From Patella vulgata (lineage: Eukaryota; Mollusca; Gastropoda; Patellidae): a stretch of 64,000 bases of DNA. The position numbers and the translations under genes were made by a program. Shown piece by piece: positions 32,016-43,844 of the stretch (position 1 is its first letter; each line of letters begins with the position of its first letter). The stretch spans positions 70,097,431-70,161,430 of the forward strand of contig NC_065882.2 of NCBI RefSeq assembly GCF_932274485.2, written 5' to 3'. The notes under the pieces were generated by a model, which did not search any database, had not been told where the DNA came from, and saw only the letters and a program-made list of their open reading frames with translations.

Positions 32016-33500
32016 AGCTGGATTCGTTTAGTAAAGCGGTCTTTGAAAGAATCTGATATAAGCATACCAGGCCAAGTTCAGGGTTACAAAGCAATTAATA
32101 GTTAAAGACATTTGAGAATAAAGTATATTAACTTGAACAGTAAAAACCTGTGTGAAATTGGATGACTCGCTCACGCAGACCTTACGGTTGTTGGGGAAAT
32201 ACTAATTATGATGAAACTGTCCCGATTTCAAAACCTTTGAAGTGTCCTTAACCATTATATAAACCTCCGATTGCAAAATTGATTCCTTTTATGGAATCCG
32301 TGAATAAAATTCTAAGAAAAAGACGCTAATAAAATTAACAAACTGATAATGATTCATGCGGTAAACGATGTTTTCAAAGGGTGCTAGTCTGCTTGATAAA
32401 TTTTGATACGGCACCAGGAAATTCTAATTTTAATTAAATTATTTTCCTTTTCCAACATATTATAGGACTGGAAATGAACACAAAGAATGTTTACGGTTAA
32501 TGCATGGTTGTTTATAACCCTGAGTTAAATAAATTGACATAGCTCCCGACCATCGATCAATAATAATAAAAAAGACGACATTTTTGTGTAATACCTATTC
32601 AAACATTTTTTTCACAGAGTTGACACCGTCATCCACCCACCGGCCTGACAAAGGGGATAGTGGGTGGGGGTTATATAGAGGACAAATTTCTCTTTTTTTT
32701 TCGAAGTTAATGTCTATAGTAGCCCCGAAATGTATGACAGTATACTTCAGTACGACCATTTCCTCATAATAAACATAAAAGTCGACACTTTTTATATGCC
32801 TTTCTTTAATTGCAAGCGAGGATTTAGCGACCATTTAATAAACTCGGAACATTAAAGGTTTCTAATCCAATAATAAAGGGCGGGATGCTGACTGCTATCG
32901 GCTGCGGAGCCTGCCGATTGCATTGATTCGGTTGCTATAGCCACTGATCATCAACAAGAGGCTAAGTGGAAGTCAATAATCTATCGATGAATTTTACGGT
33001 TTGTATATTTTTTACGGTTTTATATGGAAATCAGTTTGATTACATCGTGATTTTGCCTTTCAATTTTTCAGGATTTCTTGAAAATAAGTAATTTTCGGTA
33101 TATAAAATGTGTATATTTCTGGACTGTATACACATTGTTCGCACGTTTAGTTTAATACACGGTGTTGTGTTGACAACATAACGTAACGCTCGAGATACAC
33201 CCAGAGAACAGTAGGTTAGAATAGTCTATAGACTATTGTCTTCTTTATATTGAAGAAAAGGAAGACATAAACGTCTCATTATGGAAGATAAATTATTATT
33301 GATAAATCACATAATTTAACAAGTTGCCAATATAAATAAACAAATATGCTATAGTAAATCGACATTTTACAGTAGAACAATTTATTCAATATCTTTCCAA
33401 ATTTCAACCTTTATCTTGAAGTCTCAGGGGTGCCATAGCGCGTAATGTCCTGGCTCCTTAAACAGTGTTGGCTGTGAATTGAATACTATGTGCTTTTTTC
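32016..33500. other. Gene-free stretch
   Basis: Small ORFs near 32584-32834 overlap on both strands and have no family signature. Nothing else recognised. Confidence 0.35.
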
Positions 33501-33737
33501 ATGTCAGTGGTGCAGTCTACAGAGCTGTTGGAAAGGAATAGTGTCTAGTTATTCAGATGGAATGGGAAACTTGAGGTCCCATGTACACGTTGGCATGCAC
33601 ATAAAAGAACCCTTGACAGTTGAAATTCAGTTGCTGTCAGGAGGAAATTTACCTCATAGCACACTGTATAGCAACGTATGCCCAGCTTAATTAGCCCTGT
33701 TGGTGCAGAAAAGTAGGAGGTTAACCCCCTTTTCATT
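33501..33737 (+). mobile_element. SINE family B, 5'-truncated
   Basis: Begins at GTCAGTGGTGCAG and keeps GTAGGAGGTTAACCCCCTTT and TTCATTTC. It joins directly to the next SINE A, head to tail. Confidence 0.85.
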
Positions 33738-33738
33738 T

Positions 33739-34032
33739 CGGAGGGTTGGATGGCCGAATGGTTAGCACATGCATGCTGTATCATAAGGTGTATCATTGAG
33801 TCATCTGGCGGGGTTTTGATTCCCCGGTTGTACGTGACAAGGAGTAGGGTCGCCTATCCAATCTCATGGGTTTTCTCCGGGTCCTCCAGTTTCCTCCCAC
33901 TGCTAAAGACCGCTACGCACAAGCGAATTATTGAAATAAAATTGAACCATGTCAGCATGTGTTAGTCTGAAATGACCTAGTTAGTAGTTTGTGTCAAGTT
34001 GACATAAACCCCATCTCTCTCTCTCTCTCTAC
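33739..34032 (+). mobile_element. SINE family A, full length
   Basis: Good reference copy: head GGATGGCCGAATGGTTAGC (A box), B box GGTTTTGATTCC, central domain GGTTTTCTCCGGGTCCTCCA and TTTCCTCCCACTGCTAAAGA, then TTGAAATAAAATTGAACC and ATAAACCCCATC before a CT repeat. The central domain resembles widespread metazoan SINE domains (Nin-DC/Meta type); the exact name is uncertain. Confidence 0.93.
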
Positions 34033-34522
34033 AATACTTTTCTGAAAATTGAATCTCTAAAACGAATCAGTCCAAAAATGGTTCAATTCTATACAGTATT
34101 TATAAAGATATGATGAATTGACAATATGTCTACATTTTGCAGACAAAGGTCAAAAACAATCTTTGTTAAAATCTCTCATAAGGCCTCTTTTTATTTAATT
34201 TGATTGAATCCAAGCTGGGAGATTATATACTAATGACTTATATTTTAATTTAGTTTTCAAAATTAAATGTTAAATAATCAATTTGAGTGCATCTTAGTGT
34301 GGATAATTAGTATTTTTTCAAAAAAGTTGAAATGATGCATTTTAGAGAAGCTAAGAAGTTTTAAAGTTAAAATAACTTAGCTATTTGAGCATTCTTTGTT
34401 AAAAAAGATATCATTTTCATTTTAAAAAATAGAGATTTGGACTAATTTTATTCACCAACATAAATGAACCTATTATTAAGACTTATTTCCTAACTTACTA
34501 GTGAATTAAATATATTGCAATG

Positions 34523-34926
34523 TTAAGCATACATTATGCAAGAGCTAAATCTGCCTATTGCAGTTCTTTCTTTAGGCCTGAAATGTTATATAAATTATTA
34601 ATTAGACATTAATTAACTTATCCAGACCATAATCAACTCTTGATGTCATCGCTAGTCTGCGATGTTTATTGGATTAGGTTCCGATTTGTTGTTCGACTTC
34701 CATTCATGATTTAATCATAAAATGGAAAATCGAGACTATGTTTTTATAGTACCGACTTTAGTAATGATGATCGAGGCTAGGCCGAAAATTCAATCACTAA
34801 AATCTTGGTCCAGAGTGCATCAATTTGACTGACATTTTCAGCAAATTCCCTTTACATTATCTAGTTTTTAACAATTATAGTGAGAACTGCCAGTTCTTTA
34901 TCTAATCTCCTATAATATGTCTTTAA
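34523..34926. mobile_element. MITE family C
   Basis: TTAAGCATACATTATGCAAG at the left, TATAATATGTCTTTAA at the right, TTAA at both borders. Confidence 0.75.
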
Positions 34927-35156
34927 GATTGAAATGAATATAATCTTGAAGCACTAATCAGTAAGCTTTCGTTTGAAAATCATCTTCTTTGGAAAATGTC
35001 TCTTTGATATATTGCTCCATTTTTTTCCAGATTATGATAATGTTCTTCCTGCATGTATGTAATTAGGGAAGTAGAATATTTGAAGAAATGTTCATATTTA
35101 CGATAATGATATTAAATATCCACAATGTTTTGCCTTTATTGCAATAGTGTGGTGCT

Positions 35157-35238
35157 CCAAATAAAGGACACCAGATGCAAACCCTAAACCTCCTGGCTAG
35201 CGAGCCAACGTCTTACTCACTAAGCCACAAAGGATGGT
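35157..35238 (-). mobile_element. SINE family B head fragment
   Basis: AACCTCCTGGCTAGCGAGCC then AACGTCTTACTCACTAAGCC, the tRNA-related head on the reverse strand. The rest is missing. Confidence 0.7.
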
Positions 35239-35295
35239 AAACCCCTCAAATAATTTTGCTGTTTTAAAAGGTAACCAGACAATCTTACAATCTAA

Positions 35296-35485
35296 GATTG
35301 TACGTGACAAGGAGTAGGGTCGCCTGTCCAACATCGTTAGTTTTCCCCGGGTCCTCCGGTTTCCTCCCACTGCTAAAGACCCCTATGTGCAAGCGAATTA
35401 TTGAAATAAAATTGAACCATGTGTTAGTCCCGAAATGACTTAGTTTGTGTCGAGTGGACGTTAAACCCCATTTCTCTCACTTTCT
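35296..35485 (+). mobile_element. SINE family A, head-truncated
   Basis: Starts just after the B box (GTACGTGACAAGGAGTAGGG) and continues to GTTAAACCCCATTTCTCTCA. Confidence 0.88.
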
Positions 35486-35550
35486 GTTATAATCTAAGAG
35501 GTAAAATCTATTTGTCTGTAATATGCTGCATTCTGTTCAATCCATAACAT

Positions 35551-35956
35551 TTAAAGATACATTATGGGATATAAGATAAAGAGATGGCAGTTCTCGCTAT
35601 AATACTTAAAAACTAGATAGTGTAAAGGCAATTTGCTGAAAATTTCATTCAAATTGATCCACTATGAGCCGAGAAAGAAGCGGGTGAAATTTTTGCATAG
35701 TCTCGGTCATCTTTACTAAAATCATTAATATAAACAGCATAGTCTCGATTATCCACTTTTTCTGATTTAATTATCAACGGCCGTTAACGGCATATAGAAA
35801 TCTAATCCAGCCAACATCGAAAGCTAGCCTTGACATCGAGTGTTTATTATGGTCTGGATAAGTTAATTAATGTCTAATTGATAATTTAGATAACATTTCA
35901 GGCCTAAAGAAAGACTTGTAATAAACAGATTTAGCTCTTGCATAATGCATGTTTAA
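35551..35956. mobile_element. MITE family C
   Basis: TTAAAGATACATTATGGGAT at the left, CATAATGCATGTTTAA at the right. The right TTAA overlaps the start of the next SINE B, so the SINE's tail abuts the MITE. Confidence 0.8.
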
Positions 35957-36243
35957 ATGAAATGAAATGGGGATTAATTTTCTGCTCCGACTGGTCTAAT
36001 GAAGACGAGCATACGCCATACAGTGTTCAATGAGGGAAACTTTGCCCAGGCACTATGGTCTACTCTTATATCAACTTCTAACTGCCAAGAGATATTTTAC
36101 GGGTATGCCAATGTATACACAGGGCCTCGTTTTTCCATTCCATTGAAATGACTAGACAGCTGTTCTTGTCAGGCCCTCCGTCCTGCACCACTGACAAGGG
36201 GAAACCACATTGGAAAATCCCGATGAACTTTCTTGGCGAATGC
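35957..36243 (-). mobile_element. SINE family B, reverse
   Basis: Tail GAAATGAAATGGGG, body CATACGCCATACAGTG and CTGTTCTTGTCAGGCCCTCC, ending at CTTTCTTGGCGAATGCAG; the head with the A box is lost. Confidence 0.88.
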
Positions 36244-36399
36244 AGCATAACATTTAAGATTACTATCGCTGTCTCAAAATAACAAGATATTTTTTGCCTA
36301 AAACATTTAAAGAAACAAAATAGAGCCATATTCCCCTGAGACAAAAGTTTACATTGTGAGCATGCAATCAAAACACACCAAATATAGTATTTGTATGTT

Positions 36400-36730
36400 A
36401 AAAATGAAATGTGTTTAACATCTGACTGTTCTGTACCGACTGGGTTAATGAGTGATATTTTGTTGTTACAGCAGTGTTACTGCCTACCCTTATTTCAAAT
36501 TTCAACTGTCAAGGGTTCTTTTATGTACATGTCAATATGTACATTGGATCTTGGTTTATTGTCCCATCCTGAAACTAGACATTGTCTTTGTCAGGCCCTC
36601 CATCATGCACCACTGACAAAAGGGAAACACACTAAAAGATTCTCAGAACTTTCTCGGCAAACACTGGGATCCAACCCCAGATCTCCTGGTTATTGAACCA
36701 ATGCCTTACTCTCTGAGTCACCACAGCTTC
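36400..36730 (-). mobile_element. SINE family B, reverse, full but diverged
   Basis: AAATGAAATGTGTTTAACAT tail side through the B box (ACTGGGATCCAACCCC) to the head CTCTGAGTCACCACAGC. Confidence 0.85.
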
Positions 36731-36768
36731 CGTAGTATATTCATCTACCTTACAGATGTTAATAGTCA

Positions 36769-37037
36769 AGGGGGTTTAGGTGGCTGAATTGTTAAAGCAT
36801 CCGTGTTAGATCATAAGGTCTGTCATTGAGTCAAGTGGCATGATTTTGATTCCCCGCTTTTACGTTGCAAGGATTAGGGTCGCCTGTCCAACCTTGAGGG
36901 TTTTCTCCGGGTCTTCTGGTTTCCTCCCACTGTTAAAGACACCTATGTGCAAACGAATTAATGAAATGAAATTGAACCATGTTAGTCCCGAAATGACCTA
37001 ATTTGTGTCGAGTGGATGTTAAACCCCATCTCTCTCT
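36769..37037 (+). mobile_element. SINE family A, full length
   Basis: Head GTTTAGGTGGCTGAATTG, B box GATTTTGATTCC, tail GTTAAACCCCATCTCTCTCT. Confidence 0.9.
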
Positions 37038-39661
37038 TGTTAATTGGTCATTCTACTAAGTTTAGGAATGAACTTCAGGATTCTGCACGTGTTGGCATAA
37101 GGATTTATTTGCTCTGTTGTTAACTAATTAAGGCTTATCTAGATTTCCATTAGATGTAAGTGCCTTGATGTGGAGGGTCTTTAAATGGCTTCAATCATAT
37201 ATAAAGGACTGAAAATAGAGAAGAAACTTGTGAAGATATTGGTTTATTAGTCGACCTTTCCTAAATGTCATAAGCAATACCCATGATGGAACTTTACCTA
37301 TTTAGAGGATTTTGTGTGATTAGTTTTCATTACTTGTCTAAATCTCTCTTGTCTAACTTCGTTAGCAAGCAGGGACAATTTTACTTGGACCAGACGGTAT
37401 TGATGTACGTTGAAACGTTCAATTCAGGTTGTATAATATACCGAGGGGTGTATAGGGAGTACCAGACTGTCTCCAGAAAGAAGGCAGCCGATCACCCTAC
37501 GATCCATAAAGCTTTGACTGTCATGCAAGATTAGATTGGTCGATAGAACATTTTGCTTCTTAACAAATTCAAAATGTCTGCCATTGAGATTCTACATTTT
37601 AAAAGAGACGGCTCAAATATTTGTGGTCATGAAATAAAATTTGAGATCTGTCTGTAGTGTTGTGTTCAGTTCAGCTCTACTAGAATTTACAGCATAGTTT
37701 GAATCGTATGAGGACACTATCTGTAAGCATTAATTAGCAAATGAATGATACTCATTTACTGAACAACTATGATATTTATCATCTTTGATTGGCATTTACT
37801 AATTGAACATATTAACACAAGGTACAATATTTATGTGTAATTGTGTATCCATAAAATTGTACCTTGTGTTGACTATAATAAAGTCTGTAAAGTTGGACCT
37901 GCTTGTCTGAATCTTGCATCTCAAATGACAAATTCTTGAATAATTGCACTGGAGTTACGAGTGCGTGCTTATGCTGCAAGTGGCAAACATTCACACAAGT
38001 TAGCCATGCACATGACTTATTCAACCGCTTATTTATCAATGAAGCTCATAGAACTCAACGATTTTATTTTTCATTCAAGTTGATTTTCATGGCTTTTAGT
38101 TCAGTCACCTCACTTAGTTTCGTCCATTGAGAATGTGTGTCAGGCCAAAAGTAGACAACACACCATAATAGGAAGGTACTTGCATAATTATTTTAGTTGA
38201 AAGGAAGCCATGATCATCCTATGATGTAACTTTGAAAAAATTTAAAATAGGAAAAGTAAGTATTCTTGTCTTTTCACAGTCAGTTTTGAAACTGTTTGGT
38301 AACTGGAATTTAAGTGTAGTTGGTTATAACTAAAAATTCAAGATTTGTCAAATTTTCACCAATTTGGCCCAGTAGTTCACCCAAATCATCCAAAACTGGT
38401 GGGCCAAGCTTTAATGACTTTTCATCTCCTTTTCATAAACGTTCCACAGAGAAAATGAGCTACCTATCTATGGTCTCTAGTATATGTACATCGTAACCGT
38501 CCCAAAACTTTCTTTGACTTCGATCATTAGTAATAATTTGTTTAAATCATCGGTACCGATTGACCTAATGTTAATTGACTATTTTCCATGTACTCGTTTC
38601 CACGGCGTTTCAGGCTCCTTTTTGTCGGTTACATGGAAACGGTCACATTACATTGCATTGGACCAACTTTTTTTTTTGTTGGTAAAAACACACGCAGAAA
38701 TGTGTACATAGAAAACAGGCCTTAGTTTTAATTATCTGTTATATTATGTAAGAATTATTATTGTTGTTGTTATTTTGGTTATTTACAGATTGTCTTTTAC
38801 TATTAATCGACTTGGTGTTACCTAATATTGGTATAAATAGGCTGATCCCGCCATTGCCCCCCCCCCCTCTCGACATGACTGGAAAAATCAAGCATGATTA
38901 GATCATCTGTTAAACCAACATAATTAGAGTGATGGAAGAGTCAAGTCTGATTTGAAATTTGGGACACCTTAGTTAGATCTATTTGATTAATGGTACTGTT
39001 TCGAAATTGGAAGTTTTGTTGTTATTTCATTTTTAATGACAGTCTGTTTGTCTATGACGTCAAACCCCATTTCATTTTATATCTGTTTTAGTACACGTAT
39101 TAAATTATTTAGCTTTTATGGACGCGTTTCAAAAGAATTTGAACGTGAAAAGGGTCTGGATATTTTATTTTAATAAGTGTTTATGATTAAAATGATTAGT
39201 GCTAATGAATATATAATTGTTAATGGGCTTAAATATCAGACAAGAATTTCTATGTGATATCCTCTTTTGTTTACTAATGGTGAAACTGGAAATGGGGAGA
39301 AAAAAGGAAATGAATTAATATTGACTTAATTACAGTTTCACTTCAGCAATGACTTATTTTCTTTCCAAACCTGTTCAGTGTCCTCTTTCAATCAATGCTG
39401 TTTATTAGTTTCAACACTTTAGCTGACGCTCGTCAAATGGTTGCTATGCCCGTACTTCACAATCAATAGATTTAAGTATTCAGCCCATCATTGCAATCGA
39501 TGTAACCAAAATAATGAATCCAGTATCAGTACCAAATTAAAAGGAATTGAAGTTTTGGGTTATTTATTATTTATATGAGGAGATGAAGGCTAGATATGTC
39601 AAGTGGATATTTGTAAGTCTATCAGTGAGTGTATCATGTAAGATTATTATGTAAATAGAAC
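37038..39661. other. Gene-free stretch
   Basis: About 2.6 kb with scattered short ORFs (largest near 37283-37534) that lack recognisable domains or splice context. TGTTGACT/AGTCAACA-type words surround 37810-37875. A SINE-type 3' end GTCAAACCCCATTTCATTTT sits at 39059-39079. Confidence 0.35.
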
Positions 39662-40262
39662 AGAAATGAAATGGGGTTTAACATTCTACTTTTCAGGGGG
39701 GGGTCACGGTAGTTAAGTGGGTAAGACGCTGGCTTAATAACTTGGAGGTTGGGTGTTCGATCCCTGCATTGTCCGAGAAAGTCCATCCAGATTTTCCGAC
39801 GTGGTTCCCCCATGTCTGTGATGCAGGACGGAGGGCCTGACAAGGACGGCTGTATAGACATTTGGATGGGACGAAAAACCAAGGTCCCCTGTACACATTG
39901 GCGTGCACGTAAAAGATCCCTTGACAGTTGGAATTCGATATAAGAGTAGGCCGTATTGCCGCTGTACGGGCAAAATTCCACTTATAGCACACTGTATAGC
40001 GTATGACCGTCTTCTTTCGCACAGTTCAGAGCAGAACAGTAGAACGTTCAATCCCATTTGATTTCATTTTATTTCCTACTTTTCTGCACCAACTGGGCCA
40101 GGTAAGACAGGTATACGTCATGCCTGGGTGATATAAGGGAATTTTTGCCCAGATAACAGCCTACTCTTATTTTTCGAATTCCAATCGTCAAGGGTTCTCT
40201 TATGTTCTTTGCCAGGCCATTCATCCTGCACCACTGACAAGGTCAAACCACTCATGGAAATA
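39662..40262 (-). mobile_element. SINE family B (reverse), split by a second SINE B
   Basis: The tail GAAATGGGGTTTAACATTCT (39662-39694) and the body from CTGCACCAACTGGGCC onward (40085-40262) are two parts of one reverse copy. CTACTTTTC at 39686-39694 is repeated at 40076-40084, marking the insertion of the forward copy between them. Confidence 0.85.
39695..40075 (+). mobile_element. SINE family B, full length, nested
   Basis: Head GTAGTTAAGTGGGTAAGACG, B box GGGTGTTCGATCCCTGC, body GACGAAAAACCAAGGTCCCC and TGGCGTGCACGTAAAAGATC, tail ATTTCATTTTATTTC. Inserted opposite in direction into an older member of its own family, with a 9-bp target duplication. Confidence 0.92.
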
Positions 40263-40379
40263 GAACTGAAGAACAATATAACTTGCACTATGCTACCTTT
40301 TGTTTGAAAATAGAGATTTTGCATAATTGTGTGACCAATTCATATAAATTTAATTTAGGTTACCCAAAGCCACAATATT

Positions 40380-40800
40380 AATTTTCAAGCTCCTGGGAAT
40401 GTGTTTTTATATGCCCACATTTCAATGCATACATATATTTCTCTCAACCTGTCCATCTATGTGTCTGTCGTTCACATTCCCACAATAATGCATATATCTG
40501 CGTGAAAAAGGTATAGATTGTCTATAATATTGAAATGAAGCTGTTAGATACTAAATGTCAAGAGTTATTAACAAAATTTTATCACCTGAGAGGGACTTTA
40601 ATTAGGATGCAACCATTCTGTTTTTTAATGAGTTATGGCCCTTTGCATATAAAGTCTTGTTAGTACACTAGTTGCGACAATAATCCATAACAGTTTCAAG
40701 GTTGATATGTTGTCTGAAATGAAGAAACCTATTGATTTTCATCAGTTTTTAATAATCATCTTGAGAGTTATGTCCCTTTGTTAGAAAATATTTTTAGAAC
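40380..40800. repeat. Ancient dispersed repeat relic
   Basis: Two passes of GAGTTATGGCCCTTT / GAGTTATGTCCCTTT about 150 bp apart and a CCTGTCCATCTATGTGTCTG tract; related wording is at 48728-48745. Confidence 0.4.
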
Positions 40801-40810
40801 TTTATGAGAT

Positions 40811-41753
40811 AAATATTACCCTAACCGAGGGTTGATATGTGAAATAACCCTGGGCTGGAGGCCGTGGGTTATTTCACATATCGACCGGGGGTATTAGGGT
40901 AATATTTGTCTTAGACACCGAAATCAATGTTAAATTTATCCTATCACCTATAAGACAATGGTTTAACCCATATCGGCCCTACGACTAATATGACAAAATT
41001 AAGAAAACAAGTCATAAGTTGCACGTGCATTACATTTTGTGCAATGTTGTCAAACGCATCGAACGATGAACTGATGCGTGCAAGTCAGTTTGTAGAAAAT
41101 GTGGATGAAAAAGAAAACGTAGATTCTGATATAGAATTATTTAAAGCTAGTCAAAGTTCAGAATTTATGCAGAAAATATTTAACAAGGATTTAATGTACT
41201 TGGATATTTCGGATTGTGAGGAAGATACAGATGATACACGCTTTTCAATTTCGAGTGACAAGTGGTCAGTGAATGTCCAAACAATGCCTGTCCAAAAATC
41301 AGTGTGGCAACACGTTAGTGAACAAAAAAAGCTGTGTGCGCTGAAAGATACGAGTATATAAGATCTTATTATCTGAATGTTTAGATTCGTCTTGAAAGTA
41401 AGCAATATAAAATGATGAATATTACCCACTGAATTCCGTATTTCGTTATGGGAATAGTTTCACATTTATGGATTACAAATGAAACTGACGTGGATATACT
41501 TGCACAATCCAGAATTTGAGTTTCAGACAAATTCTTGATGGTCAGATGAAGAAACTAATTAACATGGGCCTGGCAAAGTTCATCGTGCAAATCGTTCGAC
41601 AACATTGTACAATAAGTGAATAAAATGTTAAAAGAAGGAATTTGTGTCCTTTTTATTTACGGAGTCCGTAAACCTGTTGTGACGTCATCAGAGGGTGATA
41701 TATCGTCTATAGGGTCGATATCAGATATCACCCTCTGATGACGTCACAACAGG
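40811..41753. mobile_element. Hairpin-bounded element with a small ORF
   Basis: The left boundary is a hairpin with ~40-bp arms, 40811-40850 against 40866-40907 (AAATATTACCCTAA and GATATGTGAAATAACCC pair with their complements). The right boundary is a perfect 29-bp hairpin, 41673-41701 against 41725-41753 (CCTGTTGTGACGTCATCAGA arm), preceded by a small palindrome TTTACGGAGTCCGTAAA. Between them lie an ORF of 123 codons and an AATAAA at 41619-41624. The class is not recognised and no target duplication was found. Confidence 0.6.
40990..41361 (+). CDS. Small acidic ORF inside the hairpin-bounded element
   Basis: 123 aa, ATG to TAA. A conserved-looking core, SNASNDELMRASQFVENVDE and ELFKASQSSEFMQKIF, is followed by a Glu/Asp-rich stretch (DISDCEEDTDD). 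No catalytic motif, zinc finger or membrane segment is visible. It could be an accessory or N-terminal fragment of a transposon protein; Crypton-type proteins sometimes start with DEEL-like segments, but I cannot support that assignment. The downstream AATAAA suggests it can be transcribed. Confidence 0.45.
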   Translation: MTKLRKQVISCTCITFCAMLSNASNDELMRASQFVENVDEKENVDSDIELFKASQSSEFMQKIFNKDLMYLDISDCEEDTDDTRFSISSDKWSVNVQTMPVQKSVWQHVSEQKKLCALKDTSI

Positions 41754-42209
41754 TTGGTGCGTTAGATACCATGCATGGGAGATCAAAGGAAATAACATCC
41801 CAAGGTGTGTAAAAGCAATTAGTAACCTAACCTTAGTGATTCTAGTCAATGCTCAGAAAAGCTATTTTATATCATACATATTCAAAACAACCATAGATTA
41901 AAAAAACATAGTATGAATATATAATCATGGGAGTGTTCAGAAAAATGAGGCGGTGGGAGTCCCTTTTCCGGTGAGACTGTGACCACAACCTGAGAGCCTT
42001 GACAATCAAAACCAAAGTTGATCTGAATGACTTAGGCGAGGTTTATGAGGTGACTTTACCATTGATATCATAATTACTGATGTGTTAATGAAATCAATAT
42101 ATCGCATGACAAACTTTTTCCATGTTGCCCTGAACCATTTCTTCCATGGAAATATACACATTTAATTCTTATTGTGAGTGTTATATTGGTGAATCTGTAA
42201 ATATTCCAT

Positions 42210-42582
42210 TTAACATACATTATGCAAGAGCTAAATCTGCCTATTGCAGGTCTTTCTTTAGACCTGAAATGTTTTCTAAATTATTAATTAGACATTAATT
42301 AAATTATCTAGGCCTTAATCAACTCTCGATGACATTGGATTTCTCAGCCATATTTTGATTTAAGCTAAAAATGGAGGAGTGAGACTTAGCTTCAAACAAC
42401 CAGTACGGTGGTTAAAATTATTGCACACAGCTTGTCAAACCTTCAAAGGCTAATTTCTTCGCTCGCAATAGAGTAATTTAAATGAAATTTTCAAATTATT
42501 CATTTTACATTATCTATTTTCGGACTATTATAGCAAGAATGGCTAGCTCTTTATCTAAATCTTACATAATGTATCTTTTACT
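42210..42582. mobile_element. MITE family C
   Basis: TTAACATACATTATGCAAGA left, ACATAATGTATCTTTTAC right; the right TTAA is mutated. Confidence 0.75.
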
Positions 42583-42589
42583 AAATTTA

Positions 42590-43844
42590 TTTGAGTTCAT
42601 GTTTTGTGCATATACCAGTAAACAAACCACTTGTTGTCACACTCTTCACGTATATTTTATTATTGTGTTAGCAGTCATCTAAAAAGTCATCTATTGCTAT
42701 TATTGGTAAATGTTCTGTTAATATTTTATCTCAATATTTTATTCAGTCTGAATATGATACGTGAAACTGATTTAGTGCAGGATCTCCATCCAGTTGACAC
42801 AATACCATGGCACTATAAGGTTTTCTTTCCGGGGGGAGGGGGGCTTGCTCAGCTATTCTCCCAGGTCTGTCTATAATGTATGAAGAGGGCGATGACTGTA
42901 TTATCAAATCCCATAGATGCTTTAAAGCAATAATTGTATATTTTCTCAGAAAGTCAAAAAATGATTATTTCTATATCTGTTACTTCATAGGTTGTCAAAT
43001 CACTACTATACAATCATAGTACTTATAAAATATTCACATAAAAATTTGAAATAATTACTACTCGCTGACGTTATTTGGAAATTTTCACTGGAAAACTAAA
43101 TCTACACAATGGAAGAAGGAGTTGTCTCAATTGTCAAGGTCCGTGGTTAAACAGATAAGATAATGATGCCTGGTTGAGCGAGACTTTTCAAACCTGTACA
43201 TGTGATAATAACACCTTAAAAAGCAAGGTTGGATTTTAAAAGAAAATGATACATTTGCCAATTTCTCAACGGACACAAGTGAATTATAGGGTTTAAGATT
43301 ATTCTTTAATGAGGTAGGACTGTGTGTATAGATGCCATGTTTGTTAATGCTTTTTGGTTTTAAACATATGACTTAAAAAAAAATGCAATTATCACTTTAA
43401 AGGAAAGAAATTTGTCTCATTGATACTCATTTGAATCTAACGGAGATAGAAAGTGTGTTTTGTTTGTGAGCAGACAGAAGTGAAAACTGGTGGAAATAAC
43501 TCCTTCCAAACAGTTGTTGAAGTTTTCTGACAAACCTGTGTCTGACACTATGGCATAGTCATGGGAATTTCGATTTATATAGTACTCCAACAAAGCTCTG
43601 TAAATTTGATGCATGTGACAGTACCATAAAACTATTCTTCTTATGAAAATTTTGCTTTATCCATCGAATAAACAAAGTCATTTATTCAGGAATATTGAAT
43701 TATTTTTGTTGATGTCTGTTTATATTAAAGGGAATGTGAGCTTAACTACTTGTACTTCTTTTGACCGAATTCTGGCCAGTTCGTTTCAAAATGGATTAAG
43801 AAGTCTGATGTGTCGTGATTGTTGTTTCCATTAATACCATCACT
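42590..43844. other. Gene-free stretch
   Basis: No supported exon. A block at 42940-43330 (AAAGTCAAAAAATGATTATTT, AAGGTAGGACTG-type words) resembles 60630-60930, so an unnamed dispersed repeat is present in two copies. Confidence 0.4.

Noticed and set aside
33739-33835. tRNA gene
   Set aside because: A and B boxes are present, but they belong to the head of SINE family A; there is no complete cloverleaf. The same holds for the SINE B heads at 39695, 43862 and 51118.
37283-37534. 83-codon ORF as a gene
   Set aside because: No domain, no supporting splice sites, and composition like its surroundings.
39634-40057. Three overlapping ORFs of about 110 codons
   Set aside because: All are readings through nested SINE B copies; similar ORFs appear in every full-length SINE.
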